A stretch of 64,000 bases of DNA from Polyangiaceae bacterium (lineage in GTDB: Bacteria > Myxococcota_A > Polyangia > Polyangiales > Polyangiaceae). Location of the stretch: NCBI GenBank assembly GCA_029266615.1, contig JAQSWN010000025.1, positions 23,999-87,998 of the forward strand, in the 5' to 3' direction. Positions 18,750 to 27,483 of the stretch are shown here, one piece after another (the first letter of the stretch is position 1; every line of letters starts with the position of its first letter). The notes under the pieces are model-generated. The model was not told where the DNA came from. It was given only the letters and a program-made list of their open reading frames with translations, and did not search any database. The position numbers and the translations under genes were made by a program.

Positions 18750-19202
18750 GCTTTTCCCGCACCTCGGCGCCGGTGCCGGCGTGGGCGGTGAGCCGCCCGC
18801 CGCCGGTGGTAGTCTTGGTGGATCCGAAACGAGCGGCGCCTCAGGACACTGCGAGCTCACCTGTTCGCAGCCCGGCCTCGCGAAGGTGTGCAACAACGAC
18901 TGCCAGCAATCGAGCACCTGTACGGCGCACTGCCCCGGCAGCCAAGCGTGCGAGCTGATGTGTGAAGACACCGCCAGCTGCGACGCCGACTGCGCCGCCG
19001 GCAACTGTTCCTACACCTGCACGGATAGCTCGACGTGCCAGGCCGATTGCGAGGGGGGGCGGCTGCGACATGGCGTGCATGCAAGGAGCCAGTTGCACGT
19101 TCACGTGTCCGGGCGGCGGCTGTGTGCTTCCGTTGCTGGGGCAACGGAAGCTGCAACACCAGCTGCGGCGAGCACCAAAACTGCAAAGAGCTCGACGACT
19201 GA
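18750..19202 (+). pseudogene. Cysteine-rich Gly-linker secreted protein, 5'-truncated and double-frameshifted
   Basis: Frame 1 ...GASGHCELTCSQPGLAKVCNNDCQQSSTCTAHCPGSQACELMCEDTASCDADCAAGNCSYTCTDSSTCQADCEGG; frame 2 continues GGCDMACMQGASCTFTCPGGGC after a G7 run; frame 3 continues CFRCWGNGSCNTSCGEHQNCKELDD* (stop 19200-19202). Confidence 0.72.
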
Positions 19203-19222
19203 AGGTGGCGCGCGAGCTCAGC

Positions 19223-20416
19223 TCAGGAAGCGACGGAAGCTACCGGTGCGGGGGGGACAATACTCCCCTGCTGAAAGCCGCGCCCCGGGAAACCGAAGAG
19301 GTAGCCCTGAAGCAAGTCCGCGCCGAGGCGAGCCAACGTATCCCGCTCCTCGATCGTCTCCACGCCTTCGCACACCACGCGCATTCCTAGCTCCTGCGTG
19401 CAGAGGGAGATCATGTTCTTGATGAGGCTGGCCTTGGCCGGAAAGCTGTCGACGTCGTGCACGAGTGAGACGTCCAACTTGACCAAGTCTGGGCCGAGCT
19501 GGCGAAAGCTCGACAGCCCGGCGTGGCTTGCGCCCAAGTCGTCCACCGCGATGCGGTAGCCCAAGTCCCGCAGCTTTCGCATTCGGGAGGGCAGCTGGTC
19601 CACGCGGTAGAGCGCCGCGCGCTCCGTCACTTCCAGGATCACGCGCTCGGCGATGCGCGAGAGCGGCGCGTGGAGGGAGTAAAGGTGCTCGGTCGTGAGG
19701 TCCAGCGCGTGCAGGTTCACGCACAAGAAGGCGCTCGGTGGCGCATGCTCAGCGCCGGCGGCCACCGCGTCTCTAATTCGTTGGCCCAACTCCTGGACTC
19801 GGCCAAGGCGCTCCGCGGCGTCCAGCAGCTTGCCCGGGGTGGAGAGATCGGCGTCGGACGAGCGCACGAGCGCCTCGTAGCCGAACAGCTCCCGACTTGG
19901 CCATGCGACGATCGGCTGGTAGGCGACCCACAGCTTCTCGACCGCGCGCTCGTAGCGAGAGCTCAGGTCCTCCAGGTTTTCGATCAGCCAGCCGCCGGCT
20001 TCGCACACTTCCAACGCTTTGCGCTTCAGCAGCGCCAGCCGATGGTGCGCCGCTGCGTCCTTGACCACCTCGACCAGTTTGTCCGACTCGACCGGCTTGG
20101 CCAGGTAACGGTACCCGCCTTGCTCCATCGCCTCCATGGCAGTGGCCACCGAGGGATTGCCGGTCAAAAAGACGATGGGCACGTCCAAATCCAGCTGCCG
20201 GATTTCGCGCAGGAACTGCATGCCGTCCATTCCCGGCATCATCAGGTCCGAAACGACGACGTCGAAGCGGCGGCCTTGCCGGAAGAGGTCCAACGCGTCT
20301 TCCCCGCTGGGGGCCGTCTCCGCGAGTAGACCGCCGCGCGTGAGCATACGCTCGACGAGGCGCCGCAATTGCTCCTCGTCGTCCACGACCAAGACTCGAG
20401 TGTCGCGAGTCGCCAT
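19223..20416 (-). CDS. Response regulator with EAL (c-di-GMP phosphodiesterase) output domain
   Basis: REC: VLVVDDEEQLRRLVERML...VVVSDLMMPGMDGMQFL...KPVESDKL; EAL: FGYEALVRS, LCVNLHA, LEVTERAAL, AVDDLGASHAGLSSFRQLGPDLVKLDVSLV, VVCEGVETIEE. Confidence 0.9.
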   Translation of the reverse strand: MATRDTRVLVVDDEEQLRRLVERMLTRGGLLAETAPSGEDALDLFRQGRRFDVVVSDLMMPGMDGMQFLREIRQLDLDVPIVFLTGNPSVATAMEAMEQGGYRYLAKPVESDKLVEVVKDAAAHHRLALLKRKALEVCEAGGWLIENLEDLSSRYERAVEKLWVAYQPIVAWPSRELFGYEALVRSSDADLSTPGKLLDAAERLGRVQELGQRIRDAVAAGAEHAPPSAFLCVNLHALDLTTEHLYSLHAPLSRIAERVILEVTERAALYRVDQLPSRMRKLRDLGYRIAVDDLGASHAGLSSFRQLGPDLVKLDVSLVHDVDSFPAKASLIKNMISLCTQELGMRVVCEGVETIEERDTLARLGADLLQGYLFGFPGRGFQQGSIVPPAPVASVAS

Positions 20417-20551
20417 CGTAAACCTCCGCGCCCGCTTGCTGAGCAACGCGAGCTCCTCAATCAATACGCCCACCTAGAGCGCCTGTCCAGGACGGCGCCC
20501 TAGGGAGGGCTGTGTTAGCGAGGCATTAAGCGACCCGAGTCTCGGATCGCG

Positions 20552-21745
20552 TCACTCGGCGGCCTTGGGCAGCTTCGGAAAGTCTCGCAAATAATGGCAG
20601 GTGTAGCCGCCGGGATTCTTCTGCAAGTAGTCCTGGTGGTAGTTCTCGGCGACCGTATAGGGGCCCGCGTCCGCGATTTGCGTCACGAGCGGGCGGGGCC
20701 ATTTGTGGCTCGCATCCACGCGCTTCTTCACACGCTCTGCCGCTTCTCGTTGTTCCAGCGAAGTCGCGAAGATGACGGAGCGGTACTGCGGGCCCACGTC
20801 GTTGCCCTGACGGTCGCGCGTGGTGGGGTCGTGCATGCGAAAGAACCAGTCTTCCAGCAAGCTCTCGTACGAGATTTTCTTCGGATCGAACACGACCCGA
20901 ACTGCTTCCGCATTGCCGGTGGTGTCGTGGTGCATGTCCTCGTACGTCACGCCGGCGCGCCCGCCGGTGTAGCCGACGTCCGTCGACACGACGCCCGGGA
21001 TCTTGCGGATGAGGTCCTGCATGCCCCAGAAGCAACCGCCCGCGAGGATTGCGGTTTCTAGCGTCGGCGTGCAGCCAGGTTGGTCGCCGGGTGCGGGACG
21101 CGCGCAACTGTTGTCCGTAGCCGTGACGGCCGCTGGCGCTTCCTTGCCGAAGAGCGGCAGGTAGTCGCCGTACCCGGACTCGGCCAGCTTGGCGACGGGG
21201 ATGAAGCGTAGCGAGGCGCTGTTGATGCAGTAGCGGAGACCGCTCGGCCGCGGGCCGTCCTCGAAGACGTGACCGAGGTGCGAGTCCCCGGCCTTGGAGC
21301 GCACTTCCGTGCGACGCATGCCGAAGGATGAATCCGTGTGGCTCACCACGCGCGACTCATCCACCGGCTTGGTGAAGCTGGGCCAGCCCGTACCGGACTC
21401 GAACTTGTCGCGCGAGCTGAACAGCGGCTCGCCGGAGGCGACGTCCACGTACAGGCCGTCCTCGTGGTTGTTCCAAAACTGATTGTTGAACGGCGGCTCG
21501 GTCGCGTCGTTCTGCGTGACCTCGTACTGGAGCGGGGTGAGCTTCTGCTTCAGCTCGGCTTCCGTGGGCTTCTTGTACATCTTCTGGGTGTCCAATCTGG
21601 GTGCGACGCGGGACGCCTGATTTTGCGCGGTCGCCGCACCGGTTTCGCTTCCTGATTTTCGCTCACACGCAAAGGTGGTGAGGCCGAGGCTCAGCGTCAA
21701 CGCGAGCCACAGCCAGTGGAGCAAGGCAGGCGCCCGGGGTTTCAT
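20552..21745 (-). CDS. msrAB: Bifunctional methionine sulfoxide reductase MsrB-MsrA fusion, exported
   Basis: Msr[39 protein letters not shown]...[11 protein letters not shown]; Msr[19 protein letters not shown]...GYTGG...[19 protein letters not shown]-terminal lipoprotein signal [11 protein letters not shown]. Confidence 0.94.
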   Translation of the reverse strand: MKPRAPALLHWLWLALTLSLGLTTFACERKSGSETGAATAQNQASRVAPRLDTQKMYKKPTEAELKQKLTPLQYEVTQNDATEPPFNNQFWNNHEDGLYVDVASGEPLFSSRDKFESGTGWPSFTKPVDESRVVSHTDSSFGMRRTEVRSKAGDSHLGHVFEDGPRPSGLRYCINSASLRFIPVAKLAESGYGDYLPLFGKEAPAAVTATDNSCARPAPGDQPGCTPTLETAILAGGCFWGMQDLIRKIPGVVSTDVGYTGGRAGVTYEDMHHDTTGNAEAVRVVFDPKKISYESLLEDWFFRMHDPTTRDRQGNDVGPQYRSVIFATSLEQREAAERVKKRVDASHKWPRPLVTQIADAGPYTVAENYHQDYLQKNPGGYTCHYLRDFPKLPKAAE

Positions 21746-21798
21746 GCTCGAAGGTACGTAACAGCGGGCCCCGAGGTTACAAGCACATTCCAGTGCAA

Positions 21799-22220
21799 CT
21801 AAAGAGTCCGTAATGCCCCAAGCCCCATGAGCGCCGCACCGGCGCCGACCCGCCAGTGACGGGCTCACCCAGGAGCAGCGCCCCGAGCGCGACCGTGAAG
21901 GGCAAGCTCAGCTTGTCCAACGGGGCGACTCTTGACGCGGGACCGAGCTGGAGTGCCTTGAAGTACGCCAGCCAAGACGCCCCGGTGGCAATGCCGGACA
22001 GCACCAAGAAGAGGAGCGCCTTGCCCCGGAGGGACCCCAGAACGTGGTGCTGCTTACCGGCAAGCGCAATCCCCACCGCGAAGACGAGGACGACCGCGGT
22101 GCGAACGACGGTCGCCAAGGCGGCCGGGACGCCCGCAACGCCGAGCTTGGTCAAGATCGCCGTGGCCGCGGCGGCCGCAGCCGCGATCAGCGCGTAAGCC
22201 GCGGGGCGCGCACAGCCCGC
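21799..22220 (-). pseudogene. EamA-family (DMT) transporter, frameshifted near the C-terminus and lacking a clear start
   Basis: AYALIAAAAAAATAILTKLGVAGVPAALATVVRTAVVLVFAVGIAL...[30 protein letters not shown]; the expected terminal helix [18 protein letters not shown] lies in another frame, shift near 21852-21858. Confidence 0.7.
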
Positions 22221-23330
22221 TCAGCGCACGGCTTTGGCGTCCAGCGTGAGCTGGGCGGAGCCACCCGCCGGATCCGCGGAGAGGTCCGAGAAGCGGACCA
22301 GAAATTTGCTCGCGCCGTCTGCCCCGACGACCAGCCACACGTCGTCGCTCACGGTGAGCGGGTCCGAGCCCGGCTCGAGCCAGCGCCGGCCGAACGCAGT
22401 CACGGCGCCATCCTCCTGGTACTCGGCGCCGAGGAGCGCGTCTGCGTCCGCTTCTTCGAAGACGGCGAGCTCGGAGTCGGCGGTGCGGGCTTGAATCTGC
22501 GCTTCCGTCTCCTCGGCGGTGAGCGCGCCTTGGAGATCCACCGCCGCCATGCCTCGGGGCCCCGAAATGCCGCCATTGACGGAGACCACCTCGCGGCGAA
22601 AGCAGACGTGCCAGTCGTCCGCCTCCATCGCCTCCGCGACCGTGCGGGGCGCGACCTCTTCCGTGTCCAGGTTCAAGCACGCGGAAAGCGCGTCTGCGTC
22701 CGGTTGGCTGCCGCCGGCGGAGGCGTCGATGCCTCGGAGCTCGTGCGTTTCGCCCACGCCGGCCTCGGTGACCTCCGCGTAGCGCACATGATAGAGCGCC
22801 GGGACCGGCCCGCTCGGCTTCTCCGCGTAATAGCCGAGGACCTGCAGCTTGTAGTAGCGCTCGCCGTCTTTGAGGCCGTAGACGTGGTAGCGGCTGAACA
22901 GCTGGTGCGTGGCGCCGCCGTAGTCGTACCAGTCGACGAACGCGCCGCCCGCGCGGTCTTGGAGCATGAGCGGTACCTGGGGCGCCGTGTCCGAAAGAAA
23001 CGTGGGCGCGGAGAGCGGACCAAAGGCGCTACCGTTTCCGGGACCGGAGATGCCGCCATTCGTGAAGATGTCGCGCCCAAGAAACGCCAGATCCCAGGCG
23101 ATCGAGCTTTCCCCCTCCCCTTCTACGGTCACTTCCGAGGGTGACGCGAGCTCCACGAAGCTCCGCGCGTCCGGACCAAGCGTGAGAGTGAGTGACTGAG
23201 TGCGGGTGGCGGGCGCTCCCGCGTCGCCCTGGTTCGCTGGCTCGTTCACGCTCTCGCTCCCACAACCCAGAGGGGCGACGAGCGCGACGAGCGCGACGAA
23301 GGTCAGGTCCACCCGAGCGATCCTGGACAT
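22221..23330 (-). CDS. HmuY-like lipoprotein with two HmuY-type segments
   Basis: MSRIARVDLTFVALVALVAPLGCGSES...; segment 1 WDLAFLGRDIFTNGGISGPGNGSAFGPL...YYKLQVLGYYAEK; segment 2 DDWHVCFRREVVSVNGGISGPRGMAAVDL...; shared NGGISGP motif. Confidence 0.72.
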   Translation of the reverse strand: MSRIARVDLTFVALVALVAPLGCGSESVNEPANQGDAGAPATRTQSLTLTLGPDARSFVELASPSEVTVEGEGESSIAWDLAFLGRDIFTNGGISGPGNGSAFGPLSAPTFLSDTAPQVPLMLQDRAGGAFVDWYDYGGATHQLFSRYHVYGLKDGERYYKLQVLGYYAEKPSGPVPALYHVRYAEVTEAGVGETHELRGIDASAGGSQPDADALSACLNLDTEEVAPRTVAEAMEADDWHVCFRREVVSVNGGISGPRGMAAVDLQGALTAEETEAQIQARTADSELAVFEEADADALLGAEYQEDGAVTAFGRRWLEPGSDPLTVSDDVWLVVGADGASKFLVRFSDLSADPAGGSAQLTLDAKAVR

Positions 23331-23417
23331 GGTCCAAGGATGTCTGGAGCCGCCGCTTGCCCTCAAGTGGAAACGCGTGTGCTTGACACAAGGGCGCTTT
23401 GGCAGTCGCCTAGAGAG

Positions 23418-24755
23418 ATGCGGTGGCCCAGGAAAGCGCTGGTTCTGCTGGCGGCGCTCACCGTGGCGCCGGCGGCTCGCGGCCAAACCTGCCAAAGCCC
23501 GCGCCCGGATTACGGCCCGGCCGAGCTCGGCGTTTACGACTCCGCGAGCGGGCAGGCGCGGGTTCACTATGCGCTGATGGGGGTCCACGCGCCGCCCGTC
23601 GCCTCGACGCTGGAAGACGGAGCTCCAGACGCGGTCGTGGTCGCGGCACGAGCGGCGGACGAAGCGCTCGACCGGTACGAGGAGCTCGGCTTCGAACGTC
23701 CGCTGAGCGACGCCAGCTCCCCTTGCGCAGACAACGGCGGCAGCGGTGCCTTGGACGTGTACCTGCTGCACTTCAGCGCGGCGGACGGCCAAGCTGGGCT
23801 CGACCACTGCGCCCCCTCCACGCCTCGCCGTTGCGCCGGGTTCGTGCTGGTGGAAAACGACTTCGAAGGCGGTGGCTACGTGACCACGGCCGAAGGCCTA
23901 CGCACCGTCGTGCCGCACGAGGTGTTTCATCTCGTCCAACACGCGTACGACTCGGACTTGGAGCGGTGGTGGGCGGAGGGCTCCGCGCAGTGGGCGGCCA
24001 AACAAGTCTATCCGGAGTTGCGAGATCTGGAGCGCTTCCTCCCCGCCTACTTCGAGGTGCCTTGGCGCCCGCTCAACGTGCCCCCGCCCGGTATCATCAC
24101 CAACTTTCTCTACGCTACCGCGATCTGGCCGGTCTTCCTGCACGAACGCTGGGGCCCCGACATCGTACGCGAGGTATTCGAGCAACTGGACGGAGCCGTG
24201 GACGCCTTGCCGGCGACAGACGCGGCCTTGCAAGCGCGGGGCAGCAGCTTGGGCCAAGAATTTCTGCAATTCGCGGCGTACAACGTGGCAACGGGGAGCC
24301 GTGCCCTAGCGCGCGCGGGCTACGAAAACGCGAGCGACTACCCCGAGGTGCCCGTCGTGACACTGCCGAGCCGCACGCCCACCGACACGGCCTCCGGCTT
24401 GGGCGCCTACTACTATTCGTTGCCAGCGGGCTCGCCCGAGGTCGCGCTGGAGGGTGACCCCGAACGCGTCTCGGCCCTGCTCCTGCCGTTGAACGAGGGC
24501 CGAATCGAGCTCGACTCCGCGCAGGCTTTGCCTGCACGAACCGAGGGCGACGCCATCGTGGTCGTCGCGGCGCAGACGCTTTCGCGGACGGACGCGCCAT
24601 TCAGCGTCGTCTTCACCGGGTCGGCCCCCAGCTCAGAGCCGGAGACTTCCGGCTGCACGGTGGCGACGCGGCGCGGCGCGCTCGGCCCCGCGCTAGCCTT
24701 CTTGCTCGGCGCGGTCGCGGTCCGACGCGCCCGTCGACGAAAGGATCGTGTCTGA
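23418..24755 (+). CDS. Secreted HExxH-type putative metalloprotease (MXAN_6640-like) with C-terminal TM/Arg tail
   Basis: Signal peptide MRWPRKALVLLAALTVAPAARG; VVPHEVFHLVQHAYDSDLERWWAEGSAQWAAKQVYPE; C-terminal SGCTVATRRGALGPALAFLLGAVAVRRARRRKDRV. Confidence 0.8.
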   Translation: MRWPRKALVLLAALTVAPAARGQTCQSPRPDYGPAELGVYDSASGQARVHYALMGVHAPPVASTLEDGAPDAVVVAARAADEALDRYEELGFERPLSDASSPCADNGGSGALDVYLLHFSAADGQAGLDHCAPSTPRRCAGFVLVENDFEGGGYVTTAEGLRTVVPHEVFHLVQHAYDSDLERWWAEGSAQWAAKQVYPELRDLERFLPAYFEVPWRPLNVPPPGIITNFLYATAIWPVFLHERWGPDIVREVFEQLDGAVDALPATDAALQARGSSLGQEFLQFAAYNVATGSRALARAGYENASDYPEVPVVTLPSRTPTDTASGLGAYYYSLPAGSPEVALEGDPERVSALLLPLNEGRIELDSAQALPARTEGDAIVVVAAQTLSRTDAPFSVVFTGSAPSSEPETSGCTVATRRGALGPALAFLLGAVAVRRARRRKDRV

Positions 24756-25471
24756 TGCGTGCTCAGCTCGTCTTGATGGCTCTGCTTTCGTTGGCTTGTA
24801 GCTCCGACCCGATAGCGACCGACGGCGCAGCCGGCAGCGGTGGAGGCGCGGCCACGCCGCCACGCGCCTGCAGCGGCGCACTGAAGCAGTCCCTCGGCTT
24901 GGTCGACGAAGTCTCCTCCGCGGCCGTCTCGACGGTCGACGAGCGCGACGAGGAAAAAACCGTGTACGTGGACGCTTCGGCGGGCGGTATCGAAGGGCAA
25001 GACGAGCACGCGTGGGTATACGTCTCGCTCGCGACCGGGCAGGGCGTCGCGCTCACGGACCTCGCGGCCCTCGAGTCTCGCGACTGGGATCTGGCGTTCA
25101 AGCGCTTCGTGGTACGCACCAACAGCGGCGACAGCGGCCCCGGGCGCGGCGGCGCCGTCCGCGTTGCCTTGGACTTTGCGCAGGTAGACGCCGCCACGCT
25201 GGGCAACAAGTCGCTCCCCATCGAAGAGTGGTTCGACGACGACTGCACGCTGAGGGTGGACGAGAACGAAGAGCTCATCACCACCTTCACCGGCTGGAGC
25301 GAATACGACGAGGCGAAGCACGTTCTCAACGCCGCAGACGTGACGTACATCGCGGCCGGCGCAGACGGCGCGCTCTACAAGGTGGCCATCTTGGACTACT
25401 ACGGTACGCCGACGGGCGGCTCCGGCTCCGTCGCGGGTCGCTACTTGGTGCGCGTCGCGCCGCTGCCATGA
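24755..25471 (+). CDS. HmuY-like lipoprotein, single domain
   Basis: Lipoprotein-like MRAQLVLMALLSLACSSDP; WDLAFKRFVVRTNSGDSGPGRGGAVRVALDFAQVD...VLNAADVTYIAAGADGALYKVAILDYYG. Start overlaps protease stop (TGATG). Confidence 0.75.
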   Translation: MRAQLVLMALLSLACSSDPIATDGAAGSGGGAATPPRACSGALKQSLGLVDEVSSAAVSTVDERDEEKTVYVDASAGGIEGQDEHAWVYVSLATGQGVALTDLAALESRDWDLAFKRFVVRTNSGDSGPGRGGAVRVALDFAQVDAATLGNKSLPIEEWFDDDCTLRVDENEELITTFTGWSEYDEAKHVLNAADVTYIAAGADGALYKVAILDYYGTPTGGSGSVAGRYLVRVAPLP

Positions 25472-26445
25472 GCGCGCTCCGGCTCGCCTGGCTGCTGCCG
25501 CTCTGCATGGCTTGCGGCGCCGAAGAGCCAACCGAGAAGCTCGGCCAAGCCGTCTACGGCGGCGAGCCGGCGCCTTCGGACGAGGCCGTCGTGGCGGTGG
25601 TGAACTTCGCGGGCGGCCAATGCTCCGGCAGCTTGCTCACGCCCACGCTGGTGCTCACCGCGCGACACTGCGTTGCCGGGACCGGCACCGAGAAAACCGG
25701 CGTCGTATGCGGCCAAACGCGCTTCGATCCCCCCGACAGCGCAGGCGCCATCTTCGTCGTTTCGCGCCCCCGGATCACGGAGGACGTGGACGACTACTCG
25801 GCCGTCGAGGACATTCGCATGCCGGACGGCTTGGGCGACGATCTGTGCGGGACGGACGTCGTCTTGCTCCGGCTCGCGGAGCCGCTTTCGGTGGTCACTC
25901 CGCTCGAGCCGCGGCTGGACGCGCCGGTCGTCGCGGGAGAGACGTACTCGGCGGTCGGCTTCGGGGTGGATCCGTCGCTCGAAGGAGAGCCTTCCGGTGA
26001 GCGAAAACGGTTAGATGATTTGCAGGTCGAGTGCCTCGCCGGCGATTGCCACGATCCGGACGTGCGCGACAACGAGTGGCTCGGCTCGGGCGGTCCGTGC
26101 AGCGGTGATTCGGGCGGCCCCGCGCTCGACACCGAAGGCCGCGTGATCGGCGTCGTGTCGCGCGGCACGGGTCGCTGCGGCGAGCCCGTGTTCGGAGACG
26201 TCGCGACGCGCGCGCCATGGTTACGTGCAGAAGCCATCTTGGCGGCCAAGCAGCGCGGCGCGGCGCCGCCGGATTGGGCGCCCTGCGGCGCCGAAGACGG
26301 CTGCGCCCAGAACGTACCGAACGTACAGGGCCCGAAGGAGAGCTGCGCGTTCGGGGCCGCTGCCCCTTCGCCCCTTTCGGCCCCGCTCGGGTTGTTTGGG
26401 GTGGTCGCACTGTGGCTCCGGCGGCCTGGGCGAAAGCGTCGATAA
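25468..26445 (+). CDS. Trypsin-like (S1) serine protease with lipobox and C-terminal TM/Arg tail
   Basis: LVLTARHCVAG, DLCGTDVVLLRL, GPCSGDSGGPAL; N-terminal LLPLCMACGAEE; C-terminal ESCAFGAAAPSPLSAPLGLFGVVALWLRRPGRKRR. Start overlaps HmuY-like stop (ATGA). Confidence 0.88.
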   Translation: MSALRLAWLLPLCMACGAEEPTEKLGQAVYGGEPAPSDEAVVAVVNFAGGQCSGSLLTPTLVLTARHCVAGTGTEKTGVVCGQTRFDPPDSAGAIFVVSRPRITEDVDDYSAVEDIRMPDGLGDDLCGTDVVLLRLAEPLSVVTPLEPRLDAPVVAGETYSAVGFGVDPSLEGEPSGERKRLDDLQVECLAGDCHDPDVRDNEWLGSGGPCSGDSGGPALDTEGRVIGVVSRGTGRCGEPVFGDVATRAPWLRAEAILAAKQRGAAPPDWAPCGAEDGCAQNVPNVQGPKESCAFGAAAPSPLSAPLGLFGVVALWLRRPGRKRR

Positions 26446-26478
26446 CGGTCGGTGACGGAGCCGTGCTACGCCGGCCGC

Positions 26479-27483
26479 ATGGCTTTCGGCGAAAACATCG
26501 CGCCCGACGAAGACGAGCAGTTCCAAGCCTTCGGCGAAGAGCTCGGCGCGCTACAGCGCGAACGGGCGGCTGCGCGTGGTGGTGAAATGTCGCGCGCCCT
26601 CCACGTGAAGCACCACCACGGCGCGGTGGGCGAGCTCGTCGTCAAGGCGCCGCCCAACGCACGCCACGGCGTGTTCTCCATGAGCGGCAAGAGCTGGCCC
26701 GTCTACGTGCGCTTTTCCAACGGCAGCAGCCGTCACCAAGGGGACGGAGAGCCGGACGTCCGCGGCTTCGCGCTCAAGTTGGTGGGCGTGCCCGGGAAGA
26801 AGCTCATTCCGGAGCTGGCCGACGCACCCACCCAAGACTTCTTGATGATCGACACGCCCGTCATCCCGTTCCGCAACCCGGCCGAGTTCATGATGTTCGT
26901 GCGCGCCGCCAAGGACGGGCCCGCCAAGCTGCTCCCCCGCCTCATCAGCCAGTTCGGCCTCGGGCGCGCGCTGCACATCCTGTGGGGGGCCCTCAGAACC
27001 GAGAGAGTAAAGAGCTACGCGACGCACGCATTCCATACCGCGGCGCCGGTCGCCTTCGGAAAAACTGCGGCCAAGCTCGCGCTTTTCCCCAACGGCAACC
27101 CGCAAGCGGGCCCTTCCGTGAAGGGCAACGACTACTTGCGCCAAGAGATCGCGGCGCGGCTGAAGCAGGGTCCACTGTCATGGACTTTGCGCGCGCAGCT
27201 GTTCGTGGACGAGACCCAAACGCCAATCGAGGACACGAGCGTGAAGTGGGACGCGCCGTGGGTGGATTTGGCGACGCTCACGTTACCGCAGCAAGACCCC
27301 GACTCCGTGCGTGGGCAGGAGATCTCCAAGCTCGTCAGTCAGCTCTCGTTCGATCCGTGGCACGCGAGCGAAGAACACCGCCCTCTTGGCCAAATCATGC
27401 GCGCTCGCAAGATCGCGTACGGCGTGAGCGTGATCGCACGCCAGGCCGCCGCCGAGCCGAGCTCCGTGCTCAGCCCCGGGTAG
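26479..27483 (+). CDS. Catalase-family heme peroxidase-like protein
   Basis: MAFGENIAPDEDEQFQAFGEELGALQRERAAARGGEMSRALHVKHHHGAVGELVVK...VYVRFSNGSSRHQGDGEPDVRGFALKLVGVPGKKL...TQDFLMIDTPV. Confidence 0.82.
   Translation: MAFGENIAPDEDEQFQAFGEELGALQRERAAARGGEMSRALHVKHHHGAVGELVVKAPPNARHGVFSMSGKSWPVYVRFSNGSSRHQGDGEPDVRGFALKLVGVPGKKLIPELADAPTQDFLMIDTPVIPFRNPAEFMMFVRAAKDGPAKLLPRLISQFGLGRALHILWGALRTERVKSYATHAFHTAAPVAFGKTAAKLALFPNGNPQAGPSVKGNDYLRQEIAARLKQGPLSWTLRAQLFVDETQTPIEDTSVKWDAPWVDLATLTLPQQDPDSVRGQEISKLVSQLSFDPWHASEEHRPLGQIMRARKIAYGVSVIARQAAAEPSSVLSPG

Noticed and set aside
23383-23410. TTGACA in the divergent HmuY/protease intergenic region as a sigma70 promoter
   Set aside because: No credible -10 at 16-18 nt; the first A/T-rich candidate is about 21 nt away.
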